From NCBI GenBank assembly GCA_021788115.1, contig JAJYLA010000009.1:1-46520 (forward strand): 46,520 bases of DNA, read 5' to 3'. Origin of the DNA: Actinomycetes bacterium (GTDB lineage Bacteria; Actinomycetota; Acidimicrobiia; Acidimicrobiales; Palsa-688). The first letter of the stretch is position 1, and each line of letters opens with the position of its first letter. Shown one piece after another: positions 19,178 through 29,998 of the stretch. A program made the position numbers and the translations under genes. Under the pieces are notes generated by a model. The model did no database searches and was not told the origin of the DNA. It saw only the letters and a list, made by a program, of their open reading frames with translations.

Positions 19178-20686
19178 TCAGGCCCTGGCGCGCATTTTGG
19201 GGAGGACGGGAGCGTCCCGCCCGGTTCCTCCCCCGGGCACGGCCGGCCCAGCCGGACGGGTGTTGATCTCGTGGTACTCCTCCTCGACGTTGACCGCCCA
19301 CACGTCGTGGTCGGCGCCGAGGAGGTTCTCCACGGCCAGCATGGCCGTGTACATGGAGTGGTCCTGGTTGTTGTAGCGGTGCATGCCGTTGCGGCCGACC
19401 GGGACGACGTTCGGAACACTCGCCTCGAGCCACTCCCGAATCTTCTGCACGTTCGCCTTGTAGTCGACGTCGTAGTAGGGGTACGCCTTCGGCATGCGCA
19501 CCACGTATCCGTCCTCGACGCGCGAGGGTTCGACAAGCCCCAGGCGGTGCAGCTCGTCGATGCCCTGTGCCACGAGCTCGTCGTCGGGCTTGGTCCACAT
19601 GTCGTCGCCCTCGAACACGAAGTACTCGAGGCCGAGGCAGGTGCGGCCCTCTTTCACCATGTGGGGCGACCACGAGCCGAAGTTCTGGATCCGGCCGACT
19701 CGCACCCCGGGCTCGTGGATGTAGATCCAGTTGTCGGGGAAGCCCGCGTCGCTGGGAACGACGAGCGCCACCGTGAGGAAGTCCCGGTACGACAGGTCCG
19801 CCGCCGCCCTGCGGACGTCGTCGGGCGCGGGGGGATCCATCGCCTCGACGAGGGCGGAAAGCGGCATCGAGGAGATCACCGCGGAGGCCGGGTACTCGGT
19901 CTGTGCGCCGTGCGCGGTGGCGACGACCGAGACCGCTCGGCCTCCGTCGCGATGGATGGCGCTCACCGCCGTGTTCATGACCACCTTGGACCCGGCGCCC
20001 TCCACGAGCTCCCGGCAGCGTTCCCACATCATCCCCGGCCCGAGCCGGGGATACTCGAACTCCTCGATGAGGGAGGCGATCTCCTTCTGGTTGCGCCTGG
20101 GGAGCAGCGCGTTGACGATCGCGGAGAACAGCGAGAGGTTCTTGACACGCTGCGCCGCCCAGTCGGCGGGCATCTCCGAGGCCGGGTGCCCCCACACCCG
20201 CTCGGTGTAGGTCTTGAAGAAGTGATGGTAGAGCCGCCACCCGAAGCGGGCGGCGAGCCACCCCTCGTACATGTGCTGGTCGGCAGGGGGGCGCACTCTC
20301 GCCCACAGGTACGAGCCGACGCAGCGGGCGGCTTCGAGCACCCCGAGGTTGCGCAGCGCGTTCGACGCCTTGAGCGGGTAGTCGTAGAACCTGCCACGGT
20401 AGAAGATGCGGCTCATCCGGGGCCGCAGCATGAAGTCCTCCTCGGGCAGGATCTCGTGCCACAGCTCCTGGACCGGACGGACCTTGGTGAAGAACCGGTG
20501 CCCCCCGATGTCGAAGCGCCATCCGTCGCGCTCGACGGTGCGGCTGATCCCCCCGACCGTGTCGTCCGCCTCGAGCACCGTAGGACAGCGTCCTGCCTTG
20601 GTGAGCTGGTACGCGGCGGTCAGGCCGGCAGGTCCGGCGCCGATGATGACGACGTCCTGGGACGGGTCGGTCAGGGGTTCACTCAC
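19178..20686 (-). CDS. FAD-dependent oxidoreductase, UDP-galactopyranose-mutase / amine-oxidase-like
   Basis: The 502-residue protein opens with a Rossmann FAD motif (VIIGAGPAGLTAAYQL) followed by the ribose-binding glutamate in VLEADDTVGG and FDIGGHRFFTK, a phrase typical of UDP-galactopyranose-mutase-like flavoproteins. A second FAD motif (VGRNGMHRYNNQDHSM) lies near the C-terminus. It is longer than classical Glf (about 370-400), so it belongs to the Glf-like/protoporphyrinogen-oxidase-like group and its substrate is open. The GTG at 20686 has AAGGAG 9 nt upstream; a GTG at 20755 is in frame but lacks a site. It lies downstream of a membrane glycosyltransferase gene on the same strand, hinting at envelope glycan work. 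Confidence 0.85.
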   Translation of the reverse strand: MSEPLTDPSQDVVIIGAGPAGLTAAYQLTKAGRCPTVLEADDTVGGISRTVERDGWRFDIGGHRFFTKVRPVQELWHEILPEEDFMLRPRMSRIFYRGRFYDYPLKASNALRNLGVLEAARCVGSYLWARVRPPADQHMYEGWLAARFGWRLYHHFFKTYTERVWGHPASEMPADWAAQRVKNLSLFSAIVNALLPRRNQKEIASLIEEFEYPRLGPGMMWERCRELVEGAGSKVVMNTAVSAIHRDGGRAVSVVATAHGAQTEYPASAVISSMPLSALVEAMDPPAPDDVRRAAADLSYRDFLTVALVVPSDAGFPDNWIYIHEPGVRVGRIQNFGSWSPHMVKEGRTCLGLEYFVFEGDDMWTKPDDELVAQGIDELHRLGLVEPSRVEDGYVVRMPKAYPYYDVDYKANVQKIREWLEASVPNVVPVGRNGMHRYNNQDHSMYTAMLAVENLLGADHDVWAVNVEEEYHEINTRPAGPAVPGGGTGRDAPVLPKMRARA

Positions 20687-20806
20687 TCGTTCGTTCTCCT
20701 TGCTGACTGGAACGGGGGCGACGGCCGGTCGACGGCGATCGGACCACTCGGTCACAGCTAGCTGCCCATTTTGGCGGTTGGGACGACAAGCGGCCAGCCG
20801 CGGGCA

Positions 20807-22423
20807 TCAACCGGAGTATCGAACCAGGTTCTCGTATTCGTAAAAGCGCCCGCCGTTCGCCGCCACGAGGGTCATGCCCGGCGAGTGCAGGAGGTCGAAC
20901 CAGCTCTTCAGGTAGCCGCAGTCGCCGCCCAGCCCGGGGTAGCCGTCTCGCCACACCAGCCACAGGGTGGAGCCCGGAGAGAGACGGGACAGTGTCTGCT
21001 GGGCGAAGGTCTCCACGTCGGTGGCGGCGATCACCTTCTTGTAGTCGACCCAGTCGACCCGCTGGGGGCCGATGGCACGGGGGAAGGTGAGCTGCGTCAG
21101 TCCCCCCACCCGCAGCAGCCTGTCAACGGCCGGCCCGAGCTGGTCGGGGCAGTACACAACGAGGTCGCCGGGCTGGGCCATGACGTTGAGCACGCCGGCG
21201 ACCTGCGCCGCCTGAGTTCGCTGGCTGCTGTTCTCCCCGTAGCCGGTCAGAAGCCCCGCCAGGGACAGGACCGCCATGCAGCCGGCCCGGAATCGCCTGG
21301 CCGGGAACACGGCGATGCCGCCGGCGACAACGAGCAGGAACAGCGGCAGGACCACCGCCGTGTAGCGGGCCACGAAGGCGGCGTTGGCGACGGCCCCCAG
21401 CACCATCGCGATGAAGAGCGTCGCCGTCGCGACGGCTGCCAGGACCGACGTCCCGGGCCGGGGCCGCAGCTCGAGCACGATCGCCGGGCCTGCCACCGTG
21501 CGCCGCGCCGTGCCGTCGGGGGAGCCGACCTCCACGACCGTACCGGGAACGGCGGTCCGTCCGAATATGCCGATGAGGAAAAGAGCGAAGGTGGCGTACA
21601 TGACGACGGAGCCCCAGGGTCCCCCGCCGGAGAAGTCGCGGAAGACGCCGAGCAGGTCCGCCGGGCTCGCCCCGCCGGTCCAGGGGGTACCCGTGTGCAG
21701 CGCCTGGTACGCGAAGACCGGCGACCATGGCAGCCACGCCACGCAGCCGGCGGCCACGGCACGGAGGACCGCCTGGCCCTCCCCCCTCCGCCAGATACGC
21801 CACACGAGCCACAGCCCGGTCACCACCACGAGGTAGATGCCCCAGTAGTGGGTGTAGAGGAGCGCCGCCACGGTCACGGCCACGGCGGTGAGGCGCCCCC
21901 TGCTCGGCTGCTCGAGGGCCCGGCTCAAAGCCAGATAGCCCAGCAGCGACAGCAGGATCATCAGCGAGTACATGCGCGCCGCCGTCGCGTAGCTGATCGC
22001 GAACGGGCTCGACAGCCCGAGGAAGAACGTCACCCACCCGACCGCCCTGCCTCCGACCCGCCGGCCGGCCAACCAGAAGGCCGGCAGGGCGGCGACCGAG
22101 ATCAGACCCGACAGGGCCCGCACCGCGATGTCGCCGCGCCCGAACGCCTGCATCCAGAAATGGAGGAGGAAGTAGTAGAGCGGCGGTGCGCCGTCGTGGC
22201 TCAGCGCCCGGGGTATCTGGGTGAGAGGCAGGCGGGAGATGTTGACGGTGAGCGCCTCGTCCAGCCACAGCGGGGTCGGTGCCCAGAACCGCAGCACGAC
22301 GCCGGCGATGATGGCGATGATCGCGGCAGCGAAGAAAAGACCGCGGGGCCGGCCGGAGTCCCCGAAGAGGGCGTCCCGCAGGCGCTCACCCGGCCTCGGC
22401 GGGCTCTCGACGGCGCTCGGCAC
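20807..22423 (-). CDS. Membrane glycosyltransferase, GT39/PMT-ArnT-like
   Basis: A 538-residue polytopic protein of the GT-C fold. The first luminal loop carries the GT39-type acidic motif PLWLDEAL, followed by HDGAPPLYYFLLHFW, a phrase shared by ArnT/PMT-like mannosyl- and arabinosyltransferases. About nine to ten membrane segments are visible between residues 28 and 400, then a soluble C-terminal domain of about 130 residues. These enzymes move a sugar from a polyprenyl-phosphate carrier to a protein or glycan outside the membrane. Donor and acceptor are unknown. The GTG at 22423 follows TAGCCT by 8 nt; alternative starts would cut the first segment. It may share a transcript with the Glf-like gene 120 nt downstream. 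Confidence 0.88.
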   Translation of the reverse strand: MPSAVESPPRPGERLRDALFGDSGRPRGLFFAAAIIAIIAGVVLRFWAPTPLWLDEALTVNISRLPLTQIPRALSHDGAPPLYYFLLHFWMQAFGRGDIAVRALSGLISVAALPAFWLAGRRVGGRAVGWVTFFLGLSSPFAISYATAARMYSLMILLSLLGYLALSRALEQPSRGRLTAVAVTVAALLYTHYWGIYLVVVTGLWLVWRIWRRGEGQAVLRAVAAGCVAWLPWSPVFAYQALHTGTPWTGGASPADLLGVFRDFSGGGPWGSVVMYATFALFLIGIFGRTAVPGTVVEVGSPDGTARRTVAGPAIVLELRPRPGTSVLAAVATATLFIAMVLGAVANAAFVARYTAVVLPLFLLVVAGGIAVFPARRFRAGCMAVLSLAGLLTGYGENSSQRTQAAQVAGVLNVMAQPGDLVVYCPDQLGPAVDRLLRVGGLTQLTFPRAIGPQRVDWVDYKKVIAATDVETFAQQTLSRLSPGSTLWLVWRDGYPGLGGDCGYLKSWFDLLHSPGMTLVAANGGRFYEYENLVRYSG

Positions 22424-22431
22424 AAGTCATC

Positions 22432-22437
22432 AGGCTA
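22432..22437 (-). promoter_or_regulatory. Leaderless -10 box for the GT39-like gene
   Basis: TAGCCT (complement), then 8 nt, then the GTG at 22423. It lies beside the 13-bp repeat array of this intergenic region. Confidence 0.5.
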
Positions 22438-22485
22438 GTCAGAGATGGCACCAAGGCAACTCGGCCGCAGCCCGTGCTGGGCCCG

Positions 22486-22550
22486 GCAACGGCGGCCCGC
22501 AACGGCGGCCTGCAACGGGGGCCGGCCACGGCGGCCGGCAACACGGGACC
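22486..22550. repeat. Five degenerate 13-bp repeats in a divergent promoter region
   Basis: Units on the consensus GCAACGGCGGCCN begin at 22486, 22499, 22512, 22525 and 22538. The first two are exact over 12 bases, the next two have one mismatch each, and the last is more diverged. The array sits between the -10 boxes of the GT39-like gene (22432) and glpX (22598) and could hold binding sites or simply be a slippage product. Confidence 0.75.
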
Positions 22551-22597
22551 GCCGCTGACACCGCCCGGTAACCGAGACAGCTCGCCGACGGGGCGTC

Positions 22598-22603
22598 TAG
22601 AGT
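22598..22603 (+). promoter_or_regulatory. Leaderless -10 box for glpX
   Basis: TAGAGT, 6 nt, then the ATG at 22610. There is no ribosome binding site between. Confidence 0.6.
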
Positions 22604-22609
22604 CCACCC

Positions 22610-23617
22610 ATGGCAGTCCGACACGGCACGCCGCCGCAGGCACCCGACCGCAACCTGGCGATGGAGTTGGTTCGCGTCACCGAGGCGGCCGCGATGGCGG
22701 CGGCCCGGTGGATGGGACGGGGCGACAAGGAGGGGGCGGACGGCGCCGCCGTCGACGCGATGCGGATCGTCCTGAGGGGGGTGCCGATGGACGGGGTGGT
22801 GGTCATCGGCGAGGGCGAGAAGGACGAGGCGCCGATGCTGTACAACGGCGAGCGCGTCGGTGACGGCACACCGCCGCTCGCCGACGTCGCCGTCGACCCG
22901 ATCGACGGCACCACCCCGACGGCCCTCGGTCGCGGCGGCGCCCTCGCCGTGATCGCCGCCAGCGACCGCGGCACCATGTTCGACCCCGGGCCCTGCGTGT
23001 ACATGGAGAAGATCGCCGTCGGACCGGAAGCCGCCGGCAAGGTCAGCCTCGAGCAGTCCCCCACCGACAACATCCGGGCGGTCGCCGAGGCCATGCGCAA
23101 GTCTCCGCGCGACGTCACCGCGATCATTCTCGACCGCCCCCGCCACGAGGATCTGATCGAGGAAGTCCGGGCTGCTGGGGCGAGGATCCGCCTCATCACC
23201 GACGGCGACGTCGCCGGCGCCATCGCCACCGCCTGGCCCGAGTCCGGCGCCGACATCCTCCTCGGCATCGGCGGGACCCCCGAGGGTGTCATCGCCGCCG
23301 CCGCTCTCAAGTGCACGGGAGGCCAGTTTCAGGGGCGGCTGTGGCCGCGCAACGACGCCGACCGGAAGGCCGCCACCGACGCCGGCTACGACGTCGGGCG
23401 CGTCCTCGACATCGACGACCTCGTCCAGGGTGACAACTCCTTTTTTGCCGCGACGGGAATCACCGACGGCGAGTTGCTGCGCGGTGTCCGCTACGACAGC
23501 CGCGGCGCCACGACGGCGTCGCTGGTGATGCGCTCGAGGTCGGGAACCGTCCGGCTCGTCAACGCCCACCACCGGCTCAAGAAGCTGGCGCTCTACTCCG
23601 CGGTGGAGTTCACGTAG
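22610..23617 (+). CDS. glpX: Class II fructose-1,6-bisphosphatase GlpX
   Basis: Hydrolyses fructose-1,6-bisphosphate to fructose-6-phosphate in gluconeogenesis; in actinobacteria this class is often the only FBPase. The 335-residue protein shows the GlpX features: the conserved N-terminal [19 protein letters not shown], the metal motif [27 protein letters not shown] and the late [17 protein letters not shown]. Length and order are standard. The leaderless ATG at 22610 matches the family start (MAVRHG). Its last 25 bases overlap the end of the convergent phosphoesterase gene. Confidence 0.97.
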   Translation: MAVRHGTPPQAPDRNLAMELVRVTEAAAMAAARWMGRGDKEGADGAAVDAMRIVLRGVPMDGVVVIGEGEKDEAPMLYNGERVGDGTPPLADVAVDPIDGTTPTALGRGGALAVIAASDRGTMFDPGPCVYMEKIAVGPEAAGKVSLEQSPTDNIRAVAEAMRKSPRDVTAIILDRPRHEDLIEEVRAAGARIRLITDGDVAGAIATAWPESGADILLGIGGTPEGVIAAAALKCTGGQFQGRLWPRNDADRKAATDAGYDVGRVLDIDDLVQGDNSFFAATGITDGELLRGVRYDSRGATTASLVMRSRSGTVRLVNAHHRLKKLALYSAVEFT

Positions 23618-24549
23618 AACCAACCGCTTCGCGCTTCGAAGAAGCCGATCGGTCCGTGGGCCCGCACGGAGGGGTAATCCCACCCCTCGGCCCGGGCCGT
23701 CGCCTCGAGGTGGACGAGCAGGTGGCCGCCGATCCCCTGGAGTCGCAGCGGCGGCGCGACCATCACACCGGCGTGCCCGCCGTCCGCCGCCAGCCACGCC
23801 ACCGCCACGCCGGCCACCTCCCCCTCCCGCCGGGCAGTCAGGACGATGGGCGCGGCGGCGAACGGCGTGGTGGCCGCCCCTCCGCCGCCGCACGCCGGCG
23901 GCCCCCCGCCGCCGCACGCCGGCGGCCCCCCGGCGCCGGGGAGGAGACGCCCCGCCTCGGGGTCGATGAGCTGGGAGCGGCTGATCTCCACCGCCAGCCC
24001 GCCGGTGCCGACCACGGCCGGCGGGCCGAGGACGGCGTCGGCGAGGGGCAGCCAGACGCGACCGGGCCGCTCCTCGAGGAGGACGACCCGGTCGACGTCG
24101 GCGACGGCGGCGTAGCGGTCGAGGACCTCGAGGGCGGCTGTGATCCGCTGCTCCTCGATTTCGTCCGCAAGCGTGACGTGGGGAACCCACGGCCAGGTGC
24201 GGGGCCTTGCCAGCGGCTCGCGGAAAACGGCGTCGCGCACTGCGCGCAAGCCGGGAAGGGCCCCTCCGACCTCGAGGTACAGGACGGGGTTGGCCGGCAG
24301 GAACGACCCCGGCGGGCCGAGCGTGAGGCGCATCGATCCCGGAACGGCGGCCGCCGCGGAGCGCAGCACGGCGAGGGCGTCGCGCAGACGGTCTCCCCGC
24401 ACGTTCACGGGCGGCGCGAGGGTCAGGTGGGGCGGGATCCGGCCCACCTGGCGATCCCCGAGCGCCTTACGCAACCCGTCTATCTCTGCCGCGAGGCGCG
24501 GATCGAAGAGGAGGGCGACGCCGAGCCGGCGCCGCTTGGAGTCAGGCAT
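23593..24549 (-). CDS. 2H phosphoesterase (2'-5' RNA ligase-like) fused to a GNAT domain
   Basis: A 318-residue two-domain protein. Residues 1 to about 175 form a LigT-like 2H phosphoesterase with both catalytic motifs, PPHLTLAPP and VPHVTLAD. Residues about 190-318 look like a GNAT acetyltransferase: [10 protein letters not shown], then [18 protein letters not shown] (acetyl-CoA loop), then [12 protein letters not shown]. The linker holds a duplicated [11 protein letters not shown] 2',3'-cyclic phosphodiesterase activity plus acetylation of an unknown substrate is the family-based expectation; neither can be confirmed. The ATG at 24549 is chosen from the conserved N-terminus. The 3' end overlaps glpX by 25 bases. 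Divergent from glyA. Confidence 0.8.
   Translation of the reverse strand: MPDSKRRRLGVALLFDPRLAAEIDGLRKALGDRQVGRIPPHLTLAPPVNVRGDRLRDALAVLRSAAAAVPGSMRLTLGPPGSFLPANPVLYLEVGGALPGLRAVRDAVFREPLARPRTWPWVPHVTLADEIEEQRITAALEVLDRYAAVADVDRVVLLEERPGRVWLPLADAVLGPPAVVGTGGLAVEISRSQLIDPEAGRLLPGAGGPPACGGGGPPACGGGGAATTPFAAAPIVLTARREGEVAGVAVAWLAADGGHAGVMVAPPLRLQGIGGHLLVHLEATARAEGWDYPSVRAHGPIGFFEARSGWFYVNSTAE
23882..23929 (-). repeat. 24-bp in-frame direct repeat in the phosphoesterase/GNAT linker
   Basis: Two exact tandem copies of a 24-bp unit (23882-23905 and 23906-23929) add PPACGGGG twice to the interdomain linker. Being a multiple of three, gain or loss of a unit would keep the frame. Confidence 0.85.
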
Positions 24550-24597
24550 CCGCTTGCAAGTGTGCCAGGTGGGCCCGGGCGGCAGCGCCCGACCCTC

Positions 24598-24603
24598 TAG
24601 ACT
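24598..24603 (+). promoter_or_regulatory. Leaderless -10 box for glyA
   Basis: TAGACT, 6 nt, then the GTG at 24610. There is no room for a glycine riboswitch or other long leader: only about 60 bases separate glyA from the divergent gene. Confidence 0.6.
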
Positions 24604-24609
24604 GCTCCT

Positions 24610-25839
24610 GTGACCGAGGATCGCGTCCTCTTCGACATCATCCGGCGCGAGGAGGAGCGGCAGAACACCACCGTCCAGCTCATCGCGTCGGAGAATTTCA
24701 CCTCCCGGGCCGTGATGGCCGCGACAGGCTCCGTCCTCACGAACAAGTACTCCGAGGGGTACCCCGGAAAGCGGTACTACGGCGGCAACCGGGTCATCGA
24801 CGAGGCGGAGGATCTCGCCCGCCGGCGGGCGTGCGAGCTGTTCGGCGCCGACCACGCCAACGTCCAGCCGCACTCCGGCGCCAACGCCAACCTGGCCGCC
24901 TACATGGCCGTGCTCGAACCGGGCGACACCGTCCTCGGGATGCGCCTCGACCAGGGGGGCCACCTCACGCACGGCTCGCCGGTCAACGCCAGCGGACGGC
25001 TGTACCACTTCGTCTCCTACGGCGTCACCGAGAGCGACGAGCGTCTGGATCTCGACCAGCTGGCGGCCCTCGCCGACGAGCACCACCCGAAGATGATCGT
25101 CGCCGGCGCCACCGCCTACCCGAGGATCATCGACCCGGAGCCCATCCGGCGGATCGCCGACGCTGCCGGCGCCCTCTTCCTCTTCGACGCAGCGCACGTC
25201 GCCGGCTTGATCGCCGGCGGGGTGCATCCCAACCCTGTGGGCGTAGCGGACATCGTGACGTTCACGACGCACAAGACCCTGCGGGGTCCGCGAGGCGGGG
25301 CCATCCTCTGCCGGGAGGAGCTCGCTGCCGCGATCGACAAGGCGGTGTTCCCCGGCCTGCAGGGCGGGCCCCTCGAGCACGTCATCGCCGCCAAGGCGGT
25401 GGCGTTCTTGGAGGCCTCCCAGCCGGAGTTCCGCGAGTACGCCGCTCAGATCGTCCGCAACGCGCGTGCCCTGGCCGAGGGGCTCGCGGCCGAGGGCTTC
25501 CGCATCGTGTCCGGCGGGACCGACAACCACCTGATGCTGGTCGACCTCCGGCCCTTCGACGGGGATCTCACCGGCAAGGCCGCCCAGGAGGCGCTCGACC
25601 GGGCGGGGATCACCCTCAACAAGAACCAGATCCCCGGCGACCCCCGCTCCCCGTTCGTGTGCAGCGGCCTGCGCATCGGCACGCCCGCGGTGACCACCGC
25701 CGGCATGGGCGAGGCGGAGATGGGCCACATCGCCCGGCTGATCGGCCGTGTTCTGCGGCGCCCCGGCGACACGGCCGAGATCGACGCCGTGCGCGAGGAG
25801 GTCGCCGTGCTGTGCTCGAAGTTCACCCCCTACCCGTAG
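24610..25839 (+). CDS. glyA: Serine hydroxymethyltransferase GlyA
   Basis: PLP enzyme that converts serine and tetrahydrofolate to glycine and 5,10-methylene-tetrahydrofolate. The 409-residue product has [14 protein letters not shown], the [12 protein letters not shown] region, [14 protein letters not shown] and the PLP lysine in [13 protein letters not shown] (K222). Length is typical. The GTG start at 24610 is immediately preceded by a leaderless promoter. The stop TAG (25837-25839) is in the same frame as wecA, which follows after 12 bases. Confidence 0.97.
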   Translation: MTEDRVLFDIIRREEERQNTTVQLIASENFTSRAVMAATGSVLTNKYSEGYPGKRYYGGNRVIDEAEDLARRRACELFGADHANVQPHSGANANLAAYMAVLEPGDTVLGMRLDQGGHLTHGSPVNASGRLYHFVSYGVTESDERLDLDQLAALADEHHPKMIVAGATAYPRIIDPEPIRRIADAAGALFLFDAAHVAGLIAGGVHPNPVGVADIVTFTTHKTLRGPRGGAILCREELAAAIDKAVFPGLQGGPLEHVIAAKAVAFLEASQPEFREYAAQIVRNARALAEGLAAEGFRIVSGGTDNHLMLVDLRPFDGDLTGKAAQEALDRAGITLNKNQIPGDPRSPFVCSGLRIGTPAVTTAGMGEAEMGHIARLIGRVLRRPGDTAEIDAVREEVAVLCSKFTPYP

Positions 25840-25851
25840 CAGGAGCTCCCG

Positions 25852-27066
25852 ATCGACGGGTACCTCGACTACGGGATCGTCGGCGGCGCCGCCGCCGTGG
25901 TCACCTGGGTCTGCACGTTCGTCGTGCGGCGCCTCGCGGTCCGCTTCTCGTTCGTCGTCCTGCCCGACGAGCGCAGGGTGCACGAAAAGCCGACGCCGAC
26001 GGTCGGCGGCGCCGCCATGTACCTCGGCATGCTCGTGTCGATGGTCGTCGCCTCGCAGCTTCCCGGTCTGCGACCCCTGTTCCGCCTGTCGGACCCGGTG
26101 GGGTTGGTCGTCGCGGCGTCGGTGATCTTCGCCATCGGGCTCGTCGACGACCTTCGGGAGATGTCCCCGCCCGCGAAGATGTCGGGGCAGATCCTCGCGG
26201 GGACGGTGCTGTACCTCTTCGGCGTCGACATGCTGTTCTTCCGGCTACCGTTCGCCGGCACCACGCTCGTGCTCTCCGCCGACCTGGTGCCGGTCATGAC
26301 GGTCCTGTGGGTCGTGGGGATGGCCAACGCGGTGAACTTCGTCGACGGCCTCGACGGGCTGGCAGCCGGTATCGTGGGCATCGCCTCGCTCGCCTTCTTC
26401 TTCTACTCCCACCAGCTGGTGCACACCGGGACGATCGTCCCCGAGACCTCCGGTCCTTTGTTCGCGGTCATAGTCAGCGGTCTGTGCATCGGGTTCCTGC
26501 CGCACAACTTCCACCCGGCGCGGATCTTCATGGGCGACGCCGGGGCGATGCTCCTGGGGCTGCTCATCGCCGCGTCGACGATGTCGGTGGTGGGTCAGAC
26601 CAACCAGGACTTCAGCGGGCGCACCTTCTTCTTCTTCGCCCCGGTGGTGATCCCGCTGTTCATCCTCGGGATCCCGGTGCTCGACACCGCGTACGCCATC
26701 ATCCGGCGAGCCGGCGGCGGCGCGAGCCCCGCGGTGGCAGACAAGAACCATCTTCACCACCGCCTGATGCGCCTGGGCCACGGCCAGACCCGCTCCGTGC
26801 TGATCCTGTGGACCTGGACGGCGCTGCTGTCCGGCCTGGTCCTGTACCCCTCTTTCATCCGCCAGGGCCTCAGCTACGTCCCCTTCGGCGTCGCCGCCCT
26901 GGCGGTGGCCCTCTACACGTTCTTCGGGGTCCGCCGCCACACCGAGACGACGATGGCCCGCCGCGGGGAGGACCCGCCGGCGCCCGGCGGCGCCGCCGCG
27001 GCGAGTGGCCTGGACCCGGCCCGCTCCGACCTGGAGGGGTCCGGTCCGCGGGGGTTCCCGGGCTAG
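25852..27066 (+). CDS. wecA: Undecaprenyl-phosphate GlcNAc-1-phosphate transferase, WecA/TagO family
   Basis: Integral membrane enzyme that loads a sugar-1-phosphate onto undecaprenyl phosphate, the first step of a wall polymer. About eleven membrane segments are visible. The cytoplasmic motifs are PTVGGAA, the aspartate pair GLVDDLRE, NFVDGLDGLAAG and the HNFHPARIFMGDAG loop, and DKNHLHHRLMRLGH. The first standard start codon is GTG at 25897, but that would cut the first membrane segment. AGGAG (25841-25845) stands 6 nt before an in-frame ATC at 25852, which restores it, so 25852 is used here. The last 35 residues are a Gly/Ala/Pro-rich tail. In mycobacteria the homologue rfe lies just upstream of atpI; here it is convergent with atpC. 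Confidence 0.93.
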   Translation: MDGYLDYGIVGGAAAVVTWVCTFVVRRLAVRFSFVVLPDERRVHEKPTPTVGGAAMYLGMLVSMVVASQLPGLRPLFRLSDPVGLVVAASVIFAIGLVDDLREMSPPAKMSGQILAGTVLYLFGVDMLFFRLPFAGTTLVLSADLVPVMTVLWVVGMANAVNFVDGLDGLAAGIVGIASLAFFFYSHQLVHTGTIVPETSGPLFAVIVSGLCIGFLPHNFHPARIFMGDAGAMLLGLLIAASTMSVVGQTNQDFSGRTFFFFAPVVIPLFILGIPVLDTAYAIIRRAGGGASPAVADKNHLHHRLMRLGHGQTRSVLILWTWTALLSGLVLYPSFIRQGLSYVPFGVAALAVALYTFFGVRRHTETTMARRGEDPPAPGGAAAASGLDPARSDLEGSGPRGFPG

Positions 27067-27081
27067 GCCTGGGCTAGGCCT
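27060..27081. repeat. 11-bp direct repeat holding two convergent stop codons
   Basis: GGGCTAGGCCT occurs twice back-to-back (27060-27070 and 27071-27081). The first copy contains the wecA stop (TAG, 27064-27066). The second contains the atpC stop (27074-27076, complement). CTAG is read as a stop on both strands, so the duplication gives each convergent gene its own terminator codon within 22 bases. Confidence 0.8.
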
Positions 27082-27496
27082 GGGCGGCTTCGAGGCGGGT
27101 CTGGGCGCGCCGCAGCGCGGCCTCCACCTGCGGGTCCGGCATCCCGCCGCCGGCGGCAGAGAGCGCCTGATTGGCGGCGTCGTAGGCCCTGCGGGCCCGG
27201 GGGACGTCGATCTCGGAGGCCAGTTCGGCGATGTCGGCGAGCATGACCACCTCGTTGTCCTTGACCTCCACGAACCCGCCGTGCACGGCCAGCCGCACGT
27301 CCGGTTCGGTGGTCCCCTCCCGAGCGCCGACCGGCCCGACGACGCGCACCACGCTCGTGTCGAGCGCGCCGATGTAGGGCATGTGGTTGGCCAGAAAGGC
27401 GATCTCGCCCGTGACCGTGCGGCACACGACCATCTCCGCCGCGCCCGAGAAGAGCGTCCGGGTCGGGGTGACAAGCTCGAACTGCGTGGTCGCCAC
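27074..27496 (-). CDS. atpC: F1Fo ATP synthase epsilon subunit
   Basis: The 140-residue subunit belongs to the F1 central stalk and restrains ATP hydrolysis. It shows the N-terminal beta-barrel phrase FELVTPTRTLFSGAAEMV and GEIAFLANHMPYIGAL, with a C-terminal helical domain (A..RAR.AYDAANQAL onward). The GTG at 27496 lies 6 bases after the atpD stop and begins at the conserved N-terminus; a CTG overlapping the atpD stop is an alternative. Last gene of the atp operon. Confidence 0.95.
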   Translation of the reverse strand: MATTQFELVTPTRTLFSGAAEMVVCRTVTGEIAFLANHMPYIGALDTSVVRVVGPVGAREGTTEPDVRLAVHGGFVEVKDNEVVMLADIAELASEIDVPRARRAYDAANQALSAAGGGMPDPQVEAALRRAQTRLEAAQA

Positions 27497-27501
27497 CGGG
27501 G

Positions 27502-29980
<2,479 letters not shown>

Positions 29981-29998
29981 GCTGCCGAGCCGGTCCTT

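Noticed and set aside
22486-22550. CRISPR-like array
   Set aside because: Units are 13 bp, directly adjacent and without spacers; it is a tandem repeat.
24550-25983. N-terminal extension of the phosphoesterase to 796 codons
   Set aside because: It is antisense to glyA; the LigT family starts at the ATG at 24549.
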